A stretch of DNA of 64,000 nt, taken from positions 7,161-71,160 of the forward strand of contig CAZHED010000029.1 of assembly GCA_964531095.1 (NCBI GenBank). The letters run 5' to 3'. The notes below the pieces were generated by a model that worked only from the letters and a program-made list of their open reading frames with translations, had not been told where the DNA came from and did not search any database. Of the stretch, positions 26,756-35,784 are shown piece after piece (within the stretch, counting starts at the first letter, position 1; the number at the start of each line of letters is the position of its first letter). The DNA is from Palsa-1150 sp964531095 (GTDB lineage Bacteria; Myxococcota_A; Polyangia; Polyangiales; Polyangiaceae). Both the position numbers and the translations under genes were made by a program.

Positions 26756-29700
26756 ATGTTGAAAGTCGAGTGTGACTCGTGTCAGGCGCCGTACCAGATC
26801 GACGAGCGTCGTGTTCCGCCCGGCGGCTTGAAGATGAGGTGCCCGAAGTGCGGGCACTCTCTCCTCGTCCAGAACCCCGACCAAGCGCGCGGCGGCGCCG
26901 CGAGCCCGCCCGCGCTGGCGCCTTCCCCTCCTGTGCCTCCCATCCCTCTTGCCCCCCGGCCGCCGGCGCGGCCCGAGCCGCCCCGATCGCCGCTGCCGTC
27001 GGACTTCCCGGCGGCCCTTGGATCGCTCGACGAGCCGGACCTTCCCGTCGTCTCCGCCGACTTACCGTCGACGAAGGCGCCCTCCGCTCACCTCCCCGCG
27101 GCGCGGCGAATGCCTCCGCGGCCGGGGCCTGGCGCGGCGCCCCTTGGGCCCAAGGCAAGAGCGCCCACCGCGCCGACCTCACCCTCCGACTCCTTCGGCG
27201 ACATCGAGCTCGATCTCCCCGCCATTCCGGCCGGCTTGCCCGAAGCCAGACGCGGCCAGCCCCAACCCGCACCGCCGCGTGCGCGGCCCATCGACGCGGA
27301 GCTTCCGGCACCCAAGGCCGATCTGCCGGCGAGCAAGCGCAGCAGCATCCGCGATCTGCCGTCTGTCGCGGCGCACTTGCCCGAGCTCGCTGCGCACTTG
27401 CCCGAGGTCGCCGCTGCGCTTCCGGGGGTCGCGGCCGGCCTCCCCATGACCGCCGCCTCGCTGCCCAATCCGGTCGTTGCCGTCCCAGCGAGTGGCTTCG
27501 GAGAAATCGACCTCCCGACGGGCGAATCGTTGCCCGCATCGCCCCAGGCCGGCCACCTGCCCTCGCCCGCACAACCACCGTTCTCCGCCCCGGCGAGCTT
27601 CGGCGAGATCGAGCTGCCGCGCGAACCGCCGCGCGTGCCGGGGGGATCCCCGCGCGAATCTCGCGATCCGTCGGGCAACTTCGGTCATCTCGAGCTCGAA
27701 GACAGGCCGCGCTCGCGTCGCAGCTCGCCGCGCAATGCCGCCGCCGTTCACGACCCAGATCGCGGCGGCGGGATGACCTTCGGCGAAGTCGATCTGTCGT
27801 CGCCGCAAGAGGAGCCTTCGGGGGGGCCCTCTTCCATCAGCGTCGTGGCCCCCTTTCCGCGGCCCGACAACGCGGACGCGGGGCCGGATCCGACGGGACG
27901 GGGTCGACGCCAAGACGCCCCCGGGACGCCGGCGGGGTCGAAGGCCGCGGCGACCGCGCTCGTCCGAACGGATCAGCGCGGTGGCGAACGCGAGGCCAAG
28001 GTCCCGACGACCCGCAAACGATCTGTGGGCAGGCGCGTCGCTCTCGCCGCCGTCGTCGCGGTGATCCTCGCCGGGGCAGCGCTTCAACTGACGCCACACG
28101 GCGCGTTCGGATACCTCGACGCGACCGATCGCTTTCATGCGAAGGACTACGAGCGCGCCGCCGCCGCGACCATCGGCACGACCGAAAGAGTCCTTGGCGC
28201 CGACACGTACGACGATGCGAAAGCGGCGGTCGACGCGGTCGTCGCCGCGCATGCGCGCATGCCGCGGGCGCGGCCGCTGACCGCGTACGCAGCGGTCGTC
28301 GACTACGCGACGACGGTCCGCTTCGGACCCGACACGTCGCGCGCTTCCCGTGCGAAGCAGCTCCTGGGCGAGCTCCTGCCCGAGGAGGCCGTGAAGTACC
28401 GAGACGTCGCCCTCGCGGCCCAGGCGGCGGCGAACGACGAAATCGATAAGGCCCGCAAAGCGCTCGAGGCAACACCGAGCAACGGCGACCCGGCCGATCC
28501 AATCGGGATCGCCGTGGCGCACATGCTCGGCAACCTCGAGCTCGCGGCGCACGACGGTGCGGCGGCGCTCCTGTCGTTCAAGCGCGCGCTCGGGCTCTCG
28601 AACGACGCCCGCGCCCATTTCGGTCTAGCCCGCGCGTACGACGCGCTGGGAGATACTTCGAACGCCAAGAAGGAGATCGAGGCGACGCTCGCTGCATCGC
28701 CACAGCATCCTGGTGCCCTGGGGCTGCGCGCGCGATTGAACAGCGCGCCTGCCAACGAGGCGCAATCGCTCCAAGATCTGGCGACCGTCCTCGACGGACC
28801 TGCGCGCGCGAAGGCCGCCCCGAGCGAGCTTTCCAAAGCGTACGCGGCACGGGCTTGGATCAGCCTGGATCGCGGGGCCGCGACCGACGCCCGCGAAGCA
28901 TTCGCAAAGGCCGTGACGCTGGACCCGCGAAATGGTCTGGCTTTGGGCGGCGAGGGGCGACTGCTCCTCAGCGAGGGTCGCTACACGGAAGCGCTCGCGC
29001 GCTTCGACGCCGCCCTCCAGATCGACCCCGCGTCGGCCGACGCGATCGCCAACGACGCGGAGGCGAAGCTCGCCCTCGATCGTCTGGCGGACGCGAAGCA
29101 GCAGCTCGCAGAGGCGCGCCAGCGGTTCCCCAAGAGCCTGCCCATCGTCCTTTTGCTCGGCCGAGTCGAGCAGCACCTGGGAAACTACGACGCTGCGGAG
29201 AGCGACATGCGCGCGTCGGTCGCGATGGTGGACCCGTCCCGACGCGATGCCGTACTCCCCTACGTCGCCCTTTCCGAGCTCCTCTCGTCGCGCGGAAGGC
29301 TGGCGGACGCCAAGGCGGTGCTCGACGACGCGAAGAAGACCCTCGCCTCCTCCGCCGCGCTCGATCGCGCGCTGGGCGACGTCGCCGAGCTGCAGGGTGA
29401 TCACGAAATCGCGATCACGCAGTACCGAGCCGCCATCGCCAAGAACCCGCGCGATGCCGCGGCCCATTTCCGCCTGGCGGTGACTCTGCGCCGGATCCGT
29501 CGGTTCGACGAGGCCGGAGCGGAGCTCGACAAGATCGCCGCCGTCGACAAAGACTACCCTGGGCTGTCGCTCGAGCGCGGGCTGCTTTTCGAGGACTCCG
29601 GCGACGTTCAAAAAGCGATCGAGCAGTTCAAGGCGGCGCTTGCTCGAGCACCCGACGATCCGGATCTTCAGCTTCGCGTCGGGAGCGCGTACGTGTCCAT

Positions 29701-30490
29701 CGGGCGGCCCGACGACGCCCTTCCGATGCTGCGCAAGGTGCTCCAAGAGCGCCCCGCGAGCGCAGAAGCGCACCACTACGTAGGGCGGGCGCTCATGCTC
29801 AAGGGACCGACGCAGCAAGCCGAGGCCATTCGCTACCTGCAGCGCGCGGTGGATGCGGATCCGAACCGCGCCGAGTTCCACGTGTACCTGGCGTGGGCGG
29901 CCAACGAGGCGACCCCCGCACAGTTCGACGTCGCCGCGAGAGAGATCGACGCGACGCTGTCGCTCGACAAGCTGAGCGCGGAAGGTTACTGGCAAAGGGG
30001 TTTGCTCGAGCGGATGCAGGGGGCGGTGGTGGACGCGATCAAAGACGAGAAGCGCGCGCTCGAGCTGCGCCCGTCGCGTTACGAGGCGCACGCAACGCTG
30101 GCGGAGTGCTATGAAGATCGCAACGAGTACGCTGCGGCGATCGCCGAGTGGGCGAAGGCCGTGGCCGGCGCTGGCGACGCGCCGGGGCCCGATGGCGGCG
30201 TGCCCCATCCGTACTGGCGCTACAAGTACGGCAAGCTGTTGATGGAGCGAGGAAACCCCAACGCTGCGGTCTCGCTTCTCGTGCCGGCGGCCGCGACGAT
30301 GGAGAAGCTCGAGCAGCGCCCGGGGTGGCGGCCGCTGCTCGAGGTGTTGACGGCCGAGGCGCTCGACAAGGTCGGCCGCAAGGCGGAGGCGGCCGAGCAC
30401 TATCGGCGGTTCCTGGACATCGCACCGGTCAATTCGCCGGACCGTGACGACGCGCGGGCGGCGCTCAAGCGGCTCACCGGCGAGCGCTAG
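26756..30490 (+). CDS. Zinc-ribbon, Pro-rich linker, single-TM, periplasmic TPR protein
   Basis: The 1244-residue protein begins with a zinc ribbon (Cys6, Cys9, Cys29, Cys32; MLKVECDSCQAPYQIDERRV), followed by a roughly 380-residue Pro/Ala-rich linker. The linker has five copies of an F-G-x-[ILV]-[DE]-L motif (residues about 148, 248, 282, 309, 342) and six LP-x-x-A-A-x heptads (about 201-242). A TM helix (VALAAVVAVILAGAALQL, about 428-445) precedes some 800 residues of TPRs. This topology (cytoplasmic zinc ribbon, one TM, periplasmic interaction domain) recalls myxobacterial motility proteins such as GltJ, where the ribbon binds MglA. Function here is inference. ATG 26756 is used. Confidence 0.88.
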   Translation: MLKVECDSCQAPYQIDERRVPPGGLKMRCPKCGHSLLVQNPDQARGGAASPPALAPSPPVPPIPLAPRPPARPEPPRSPLPSDFPAALGSLDEPDLPVVSADLPSTKAPSAHLPAARRMPPRPGPGAAPLGPKARAPTAPTSPSDSFGDIELDLPAIPAGLPEARRGQPQPAPPRARPIDAELPAPKADLPASKRSSIRDLPSVAAHLPELAAHLPEVAAALPGVAAGLPMTAASLPNPVVAVPASGFGEIDLPTGESLPASPQAGHLPSPAQPPFSAPASFGEIELPREPPRVPGGSPRESRDPSGNFGHLELEDRPRSRRSSPRNAAAVHDPDRGGGMTFGEVDLSSPQEEPSGGPSSISVVAPFPRPDNADAGPDPTGRGRRQDAPGTPAGSKAAATALVRTDQRGGEREAKVPTTRKRSVGRRVALAAVVAVILAGAALQLTPHGAFGYLDATDRFHAKDYERAAAATIGTTERVLGADTYDDAKAAVDAVVAAHARMPRARPLTAYAAVVDYATTVRFGPDTSRASRAKQLLGELLPEEAVKYRDVALAAQAAANDEIDKARKALEATPSNGDPADPIGIAVAHMLGNLELAAHDGAAALLSFKRALGLSNDARAHFGLARAYDALGDTSNAKKEIEATLAASPQHPGALGLRARLNSAPANEAQSLQDLATVLDGPARAKAAPSELSKAYAARAWISLDRGAATDAREAFAKAVTLDPRNGLALGGEGRLLLSEGRYTEALARFDAALQIDPASADAIANDAEAKLALDRLADAKQQLAEARQRFPKSLPIVLLLGRVEQHLGNYDAAESDMRASVAMVDPSRRDAVLPYVALSELLSSRGRLADAKAVLDDAKKTLASSAALDRALGDVAELQGDHEIAITQYRAAIAKNPRDAAAHFRLAVTLRRIRRFDEAGAELDKIAAVDKDYPGLSLERGLLFEDSGDVQKAIEQFKAALARAPDDPDLQLRVGSAYVSIGRPDDALPMLRKVLQERPASAEAHHYVGRALMLKGPTQQAEAIRYLQRAVDADPNRAEFHVYLAWAANEATPAQFDVAAREIDATLSLDKLSAEGYWQRGLLERMQGAVVDAIKDEKRALELRPSRYEAHATLAECYEDRNEYAAAIAEWAKAVAGAGDAPGPDGGVPHPYWRYKYGKLLMERGNPNAAVSLLVPAAATMEKLEQRPGWRPLLEVLTAEALDKVGRKAEAAEHYRRFLDIAPVNSPDRDDARAALKRLTGER

Positions 30491-30509
30491 TTCCGAATTT
30501 CTCGGTGGG

Positions 30510-31355
30510 CTACCGATTCGAGGCCAGCGCGTCGGCCATACGCGCGAACGCCGCCACGTCGAGGGTCTCGCCGCGAACCTCGAGGGCAATCCCGGCAAGG
30601 GCAGCCGCTTGCTCGAGCGTGGCTGGGTCCGGTGCGAGGCGCGCCCACGCGTTGCGCAGGGTCTTGCGGCGCTGCTGAAACGCGCAGCGCACGAGCTCGC
30701 GGAAGGCGTCGGTCTCTCTCGCGCGCGGCGGATTCACGGGGACGAGCTCCACGACGGCGCTCGTCACTTCCGGGGCGGGATAGAAGGCGCCCGGCGGGGC
30801 GCGCAGAAGGCGCCGCACGTCGTAGGCCGCCCGAACGAACACCGAGAGCGCCCCCCAGCTCTTGGTCCCCGGCGTGGCCACGAGCCGGTCGGCCACCTCC
30901 TGCTGGATCATGAAGACGACCCTCTCGGCACGTCCGACGATCTCGACCGCGCGACGAAGGAGCGGGCCGGTGATCGCGTATGGCAAGTTTCCGCAGAGAA
31001 TGCGCGGCGAGCCCGCCTCGGGATCGCCGAGGAGCTGCGCGAGATCCACGGACTGCGCGTCCGCCTCGAGGATGCGAGCCGCGCTGGACGCGACCTCGCG
31101 ATCGAGCAGCGGGACCAGATCGCGGTCGCGCTCGATGGCGACCAGAGCTCTCGCGCGCTCCGCCAGAAGCCGCGTAAGGGTCCCGGTGCCCGCGCCGATC
31201 TCGACGACGCGTGCCCGCCCCACTTCGTCGTCGTGTACGCACGCGACGGCGATCGCTTGCGCGATGGGCGCCGCGACGAGGAAGTTCTGTCCGAAGCTCT
31301 TTTTCGGCCGCAAGCCGGCGTCGCGCAGCAGGCCCCGCGGATCGCGCGGGGTCAA
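30510..31355 (-). CDS. rsmA: 16S rRNA dimethyladenosine transferase RsmA/KsgA
   Basis: RsmA dimethylates two adjacent adenines in helix 45 of 16S rRNA during ribosome assembly. The 281-residue product has the start motif KKSFGQNFL, the SAM-binding VVEIGAGTGTLTRLLAERA, the adenine-site motif GNLPYAITGPLL and the C-terminal FQQRRKTLRNAW. The start is TTG at 31355, whose TTGA overlaps the stop of the DUF58 gene; GAGG lies about 9 bases upstream. Longer versions run into the DUF58 frame and are rejected. This places an essential-type ribosome gene as last member of a DUF4350-moxR-DUF58 operon. Confidence 0.94.
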   Translation of the reverse strand: MTPRDPRGLLRDAGLRPKKSFGQNFLVAAPIAQAIAVACVHDDEVGRARVVEIGAGTGTLTRLLAERARALVAIERDRDLVPLLDREVASSAARILEADAQSVDLAQLLGDPEAGSPRILCGNLPYAITGPLLRRAVEIVGRAERVVFMIQQEVADRLVATPGTKSWGALSVFVRAAYDVRRLLRAPPGAFYPAPEVTSAVVELVPVNPPRARETDAFRELVRCAFQQRRKTLRNAWARLAPDPATLEQAAALAGIALEVRGETLDVAAFARMADALASNR

Positions 31356-32920
31356 AGTGGAGGCCTCGCGACAGTCCGCGTGACCAGGCGCACGCCCATG
31401 CGGCGCAACAGCCGCTCCCCGCGGATCGCCATCGCCATGGCCCGACGGCGAACGGCCTCGTCGACCACGTCGGCGATCGGGCTGCGTCGCTCGCGTTGTG
31501 CCCCCACCGCGGCGTCGAGCGGGGGCAAGGTCCAGAGCAGCTCGATCCGGCGCGCCCGCAGGGCGCGGATGCCCTTGTTGGTCGCTGGCGGTCTCGCCGG
31601 CGGCACGGCCCACACGTGCACGACGCTCGCGCGGGGTTTTTCGGTCGCGATCTTCGCAAGCACCTGCGCCAGCATGCCCTCTGTGCGGTCGCGCTCGCCG
31701 TCGACGCGCGGAGGGGATTCGATTCCGAATGACGCAAGGTACTGCCGGAGCGACTGCTCGCGCGGCGTGTGCGCGTACGGGAGGCGCGAGGCAAACGGCG
31801 CGCGCGCGCGCAGCTGCTCCGCGCGTCGGGCAAGGGCGTCGACATCACCCTTCGGCAGGTCCGCGAGCCCTTGCGGGTCGAGAGGCCGCGCGTGTTCGGC
31901 GACGCGTTGCGCTACGCCGCTCTCGTCGAGCTCCGAGCGGTCCGCGTCGACGCAGCTCGCGGCGCCGGCGAGGGCGGCTGCCACGGCGGCTGCGTGGGCC
32001 GCCCCCCGGCCGGGCGCGATCCACGCGCGCAGCCGAGACGCCGTGACGACCAGGCCCACTCGATCGCCGCGCCGCAAGCAGCGAGTCGCGTGCGACGCGA
32101 CCTCTTCGACGACCCAATCGAGCGGCGCTCTGCCGGGCTCTCCGGCCAAGAGCTCCACCGAGGCATCGACCACGAGCCAAACGACGTCGCGGTCGTCGCG
32201 TTCCATCTCGCGCACGAGCAGCCGGCCGCGCCTTGCGCTCGCCTTCCATGCGATGCGCCGGAACGGATCGCCCGGCGCGTGATCGCGTAGCTCGCGCAGC
32301 TCTTCCCCGTCCCCGGCGAACGCCGCGGGCCGGCCGGTCTCCGAAGCCCGGCGCGAGCGCCCGCCGCGCGGAGAGCGAGCCAGAAGGGCCAGGCTCCGCG
32401 GCAGCACTTCGATGCCCAGTGGGCTGGCGAAAAGGAGCGGCACTTCGTACAGCCCCTCGCCTCCGAGCGGAGTGCCCCGGACCTCCAGCGCGAGCCCGTG
32501 CACGCCCCATCGACCCGCGCGCTTCGCGAGCAGCGTCACCGCGACGCTCGCGCGCCCTCCGGGCGGCAGATCGACCACCGTGGGCTCGATCTCGGCTTGG
32601 AGCATGCTGGACGCGATAGGACGCAGTCCCACTCCGCGGACTGCCTGGCCGCTTCGGTTGCGCATCTCCGCTTCGAGCACCAGACGCTCCCCTCGCGCGA
32701 CCCGATGCACGCGCGCGGTCACCGACCAAACGAGCTCGAACCCCGCTTCGCGCAGGTTGGTCACGGTGAGGAGGGCCATCGCACGACCCACGGCAACCGC
32801 GATCAGCATGGCCCCGCCGAATGCGACGATCGGCGTCAAGCGCGACGCGGCGCCGAGCACGACCAGACCGGCGCCGGCGACCGCGACGTGTACGGTCGGT
32901 GGAGTCGGGTGAAGCTGCAT
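31352..32920 (-). CDS. DUF58 domain protein
   Basis: DUF58 proteins accompany MoxR ATPases and carry a VWA-like fold thought to bind metal-dependent partners in the periplasm or at the membrane. The 522-residue protein has two N-terminal TM helices (about residues 12-50) and the DUF58 signature GEELRELRDHAPGDPFRRI followed by AWKASARRGRLLVREME near residues 210-250. It follows moxR by 36 bases and overlaps rsmA by 4. The family is linked to metal insertion or cell-envelope stress but is not defined in this lineage. Confidence 0.92.
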   Translation of the reverse strand: MQLHPTPPTVHVAVAGAGLVVLGAASRLTPIVAFGGAMLIAVAVGRAMALLTVTNLREAGFELVWSVTARVHRVARGERLVLEAEMRNRSGQAVRGVGLRPIASSMLQAEIEPTVVDLPPGGRASVAVTLLAKRAGRWGVHGLALEVRGTPLGGEGLYEVPLLFASPLGIEVLPRSLALLARSPRGGRSRRASETGRPAAFAGDGEELRELRDHAPGDPFRRIAWKASARRGRLLVREMERDDRDVVWLVVDASVELLAGEPGRAPLDWVVEEVASHATRCLRRGDRVGLVVTASRLRAWIAPGRGAAHAAAVAAALAGAASCVDADRSELDESGVAQRVAEHARPLDPQGLADLPKGDVDALARRAEQLRARAPFASRLPYAHTPREQSLRQYLASFGIESPPRVDGERDRTEGMLAQVLAKIATEKPRASVVHVWAVPPARPPATNKGIRALRARRIELLWTLPPLDAAVGAQRERRSPIADVVDEAVRRRAMAMAIRGERLLRRMGVRLVTRTVARPPL

Positions 32921-32956
32921 CGGGATGGCCGTCGCGACGTGAATGCCGCCAACGCT

Positions 32957-33925
32957 CTATACCGCGCGCATGCCGCGCCGAAAGCTTACCTTCGAGAGCG
33001 CCTCTTCGATGAGTCGCTCTTGCGCCCTCGGCTCGGCCTCGGCCTCCGCGGTCATGACCAAACGGTGACCGAGCACGCTCGGCGCCACGATACGGAGGTC
33101 GTCGGGCGTCACGAAGGGGCGCCCCTCGATGAGCGCCCAGGCCTTCGCTGCCTGGATCAGGCCGAGCGTCGCGCGGGGGCTAGCGCCCAGAGCCACGCGC
33201 GGGTGGGAGCGCGTGAAAGCTGTGAGCCCCACCGCATAATCATAGAGGTCGTCTTCGACGTGAACGGTCGACGCGACGACTTGAAGCCGGGCTGCGCTCG
33301 CGGCATCGAGCACCGGGTGGGCGACCGGGGACTCCACTCCGTGGGCCTTGAGCATTTGCACCTCCTCGCGCGGCGCGGGATAGCCCATCGCGACGCGGAC
33401 GAGGAAGCGGTCGATCTGGGCTTCGGGCAGCGGATACGTTCCCTCGAGGTCGATCGGGTTTTGCGTGGCCAAAACGAGGAACGGCGCCGGCAGCTCGAAA
33501 CGATCGCCCTCGATCGTGACCTGGCGCTCCTGCATCGCCTCGAGGAGCGCGCTTTGGGTCTTGGCCGGCGCCCGGTTGATCTCGTCCGCGAGAACGATGT
33601 TGGCGAAGATGGGCCCCGCGCGAAGCGAGAAGGTTCCGTCGCGCGGTGACAGCACGTACGTGCCCGTGATGTCCGCCGGCAGGAGATCCGGAGTGAACTG
33701 GATCCGCCGTGCGCTGCACCCGAGCGCCGTCGCAAACGCTTTGACGAGCGTCGTCTTCGCAACGCCGGGCACGCCCTCGAGGAGCGCATGTCCGCGCGCG
33801 AGGAGCGCGAGAAGGATGGTGTCGACCGGGCGGAGCGAGCCGACGTAGACGCGCGATACCTCGCGCCGCAATAGGTCGATGCGCTCGCGCGCGGCGGCGA
33901 TGTCGTTTGTTGCGGCGGCGGTCAC
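32957..33925 (-). CDS. MoxR-family AAA+ ATPase
   Basis: MoxR ATPases act as chaperones that mature or activate partner protein complexes. The 322-residue protein has Walker A GVPGVAKTTL, the family block RRIQFTPDLLPADITGT, Walker B VLADEINRAPAKTQSALLEA, sensor-1 VLATQNPIDLEGTYPLPEAQ and an arginine-finger region (PEAQIDRF). In Walker A the residue before Lys is Ala (VAKTT), as in many MoxR proteins. It starts with GTG at 33925, which overlaps the stop of the DUF4350 gene (GTGA). It likely works with the downstream DUF58 protein. Confidence 0.95.
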   Translation of the reverse strand: MTAAATNDIAAARERIDLLRREVSRVYVGSLRPVDTILLALLARGHALLEGVPGVAKTTLVKAFATALGCSARRIQFTPDLLPADITGTYVLSPRDGTFSLRAGPIFANIVLADEINRAPAKTQSALLEAMQERQVTIEGDRFELPAPFLVLATQNPIDLEGTYPLPEAQIDRFLVRVAMGYPAPREEVQMLKAHGVESPVAHPVLDAASAARLQVVASTVHVEDDLYDYAVGLTAFTRSHPRVALGASPRATLGLIQAAKAWALIEGRPFVTPDDLRIVAPSVLGHRLVMTAEAEAEPRAQERLIEEALSKVSFRRGMRAV

Positions 33926-35430
33926 GGCGATCGAGCGACTCTATCATGTGGCTTATCGAGCACATCGAGGAGCGCCCGAACCTTCGCCGCGACCGCGATC
34001 ACGTTCCCGTCGCCATGGCCTTGCCAAATGCGATCGAACGGACGGTTGCGCCCCGCGGGGTTGGCGAAGAGCGCCTCCACGCGGCCGAGCTCGCCCAGAA
34101 CGTCCGAGAGAGCGCGCGCGTGACGGTCGTCGAGCAGCCCGGCGGCGCGCACTTTGGCGACGAGCTCATCGCGCGGCGGAGCGTGATCGAGCCCGAGCCG
34201 GGTCGCCAGCTGCTCCTCGAGCGCACTTTTCAGCTCCAGTGTCGCAAGCACACGCGACGCATGGGGGGCCCCCAAGACGGCTGCGTGGCCGGCGACGCCA
34301 CCCTGAAGGGCCGCGGGCACCGCGCGCACGAATCTCGGCAGGACCGCCCTGTGCGTTCGGCCGACCCGCGCGCTCGTCCAGACCACCACGCCGAGGCCCA
34401 CGGCAAGCGCCGCGAAGTAGGCCGCGCCCGGCGGCAGTCCTTCGCGACGGAGCGTCTCGAGCCCGTCGAGAACCGCGCGCCGAGCTTCGCCGGCAGCGGT
34501 GGCCGCAGACGAAGCGTCACCGAAGGCCCCGGTCGTCCGAAAGCGATTCGCGACCACGTAGAGAGTGCCTCCCCGTTTGCCCCATACGTCGTCGTCCACG
34601 GCATACCGGAGGAGCGCGAGCGACAGCGCGCGGTTGCCCGGATAACGCATCATGCCGTTGATCGGGATCGAGGCGTCGCCGACCGCGATGAAGCGACCGT
34701 GGCCAACCGCACCGGCGACCGCGAGCAAGACGTCGGGATCGCCATCGCCGCGGACGACGAGGAGCGGAGAGAGCCCTCGGTGCTCGAGCCCGGTGCCATG
34801 GTTGGTCACGACATGCAGGACGTCGCGCACGGTCGGGTGCGCGCTCGCGGGCTCCGCGATCGCCAAAGACGGCTTGTCGCGCAGCATCTCCGCGGGTCGC
34901 GCCGGCAGGGGCACGCGCCGGATGCCGAAGCGGGTGAGAAGGTCGTCGCCGGTACCGTAATCGTCGAGGAGAATGAGCCGCCCGCCGGCGCGCATGAACG
35001 CGGCGAGCTCGTCCACATCGAGCGGCCGCTCGGGGTGAACCATGACGACACCGTCTTCGCGCTTGAGCTCACCGAGGGGGAGCGTGGAACCAAGGGCGAC
35101 GCGTGCCGTTCCGAGATCGCTTTGCGCCATGCGCACGAGCTGCGAGAGCCCCTCCCAGTCCTGCCCCTCGAGTTCGAACGGAGCGGCGAGCGCCCGCCCC
35201 TCGCATGACGCGCACGCGAGGAGGAGGAGCACGAGGAGCAGAAGAGAGGGCCAGAAAAACCAGCGGGAGCAGCGTGACCAGAGCCTCGGCCCAAAGACGG
35301 CGAGTCGCGCGACCGAAGGACCGAGCCGGAAAGCGGGCCAAGAAGCCCAAGAAGCAGGCCAAGTAACGGGCCAAAAAGCTGGCCAAAAAGCTAGGAGGAA
35401 GCCACCGGCACCGCGGCCGGTGGGTGTCAA
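33922..35430 (-). CDS. DUF4350 domain membrane protein (start uncertain)
   Basis: This member of the MoxR operon has a signal/TM segment (FWPSLLLLVLLLLACASC), an extracytoplasmic DUF4350 domain (LAAFMRAGGRLILLDDYGTG, ... GMMRYPGNRALSLALLRYAV) and a second TM around YFAALAVGLGVVVWTSARV. It probably holds a periplasmic domain controlled by the MoxR-DUF58 pair. The frame is open to 35553, but no ATG precedes the TM; TTG at 35430 is the least bad start and includes an odd Trp/Pro/Phe-rich stretch. The true start may lie further in. Its stop overlaps moxR (GTGA). Confidence 0.75.
   Translation of the reverse strand: MTPTGRGAGGFLLAFWPAFWPVTWPASWASWPAFRLGPSVARLAVFGPRLWSRCSRWFFWPSLLLLVLLLLACASCEGRALAAPFELEGQDWEGLSQLVRMAQSDLGTARVALGSTLPLGELKREDGVVMVHPERPLDVDELAAFMRAGGRLILLDDYGTGDDLLTRFGIRRVPLPARPAEMLRDKPSLAIAEPASAHPTVRDVLHVVTNHGTGLEHRGLSPLLVVRGDGDPDVLLAVAGAVGHGRFIAVGDASIPINGMMRYPGNRALSLALLRYAVDDDVWGKRGGTLYVVANRFRTTGAFGDASSAATAAGEARRAVLDGLETLRREGLPPGAAYFAALAVGLGVVVWTSARVGRTHRAVLPRFVRAVPAALQGGVAGHAAVLGAPHASRVLATLELKSALEEQLATRLGLDHAPPRDELVAKVRAAGLLDDRHARALSDVLGELGRVEALFANPAGRNRPFDRIWQGHGDGNVIAVAAKVRALLDVLDKPHDRVARSP
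35369..35392. repeat. 12-bp direct repeat GGCCAAAAAGCT x2
   Basis: Two perfect adjacent copies lie in the A-rich stretch at the N-terminal end of the DUF4350 frame. This low-complexity tract makes the start of that gene doubtful. Confidence 0.8.
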
Positions 35431-35456
35431 GGCAGAGTCGATCCTCGGCTTGACCG

Positions 35457-35472
35457 TGGCACTGGCGTTGCT
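35457..35472 (+). promoter_or_regulatory. Sigma-54 (-24/-12) promoter
   Basis: TGGCACTGGCGTTGCT matches TGGCAC-N5-TTGCW at every conserved position, with exact GG-N10-GC spacing. Transcription should start near 35483 and run into the 60-aa gene after a leader of about 73 bases. Regulation by a sigma-54 enhancer-binding protein is therefore expected. Confidence 0.72.
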
Positions 35473-35555
35473 ATTTTGCAAAGTAGAGTGCTCCCCTAGT
35501 CGGTCCCCGGCACGCTTGGCTCGCTTCGCTTGTGCAGTCACAGAAGGTCCCAACC

Positions 35556-35738
35556 ATGCTGCCTCCTTTCATCATCGAGCAGATCCGCCGGCGCGAAGAG
35601 CAGGAGCGCGCTCGACCCGAGCAGCCTCGCCTCGAGATCCCGCTCGAGCGGCCGGCTCCTCGCGCGCCCAAGGCGCCCGACGAGAACGGAGACCGAGGCG
35701 TCGTGATCATAGACCTGATGGGCGGTGACATCGACTGA
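35556..35738 (+). CDS. Small conserved-looking protein (60 aa)
   Basis: The 60-residue protein starts with ATG 35556, with AGAAGG about 10 bases upstream. The sequence begins MLPPFIIEQIRRREEQERAR, then a Pro/Glu-rich middle, then ENGDRGVVIIDLMGGDID. The sharp conserved-looking ends (hydrophobic start helix and GVVIIDL tail) around a variable Pro-rich middle suggest a real protein with two docking motifs; it resembles short hypothetical proteins of Myxococcota as far as I recall. There is no signal peptide or membrane helix. It is preceded by a sigma-54 promoter. Function is unknown. Confidence 0.75.
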   Translation: MLPPFIIEQIRRREEQERARPEQPRLEIPLERPAPRAPKAPDENGDRGVVIIDLMGGDID

Positions 35739-35784
35739 GCGCCGTGCGAGGCGCGGCCCGTCGGGGAAGGCCCGTTGGCGGAGG

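Noticed and set aside
35103..35366. Plus-strand ORF with a Lys-rich end (KKPKKQAK)
   Set aside because: Antisense to the DUF4350 gene and built from a local repeat; no ribosome-binding site or family.
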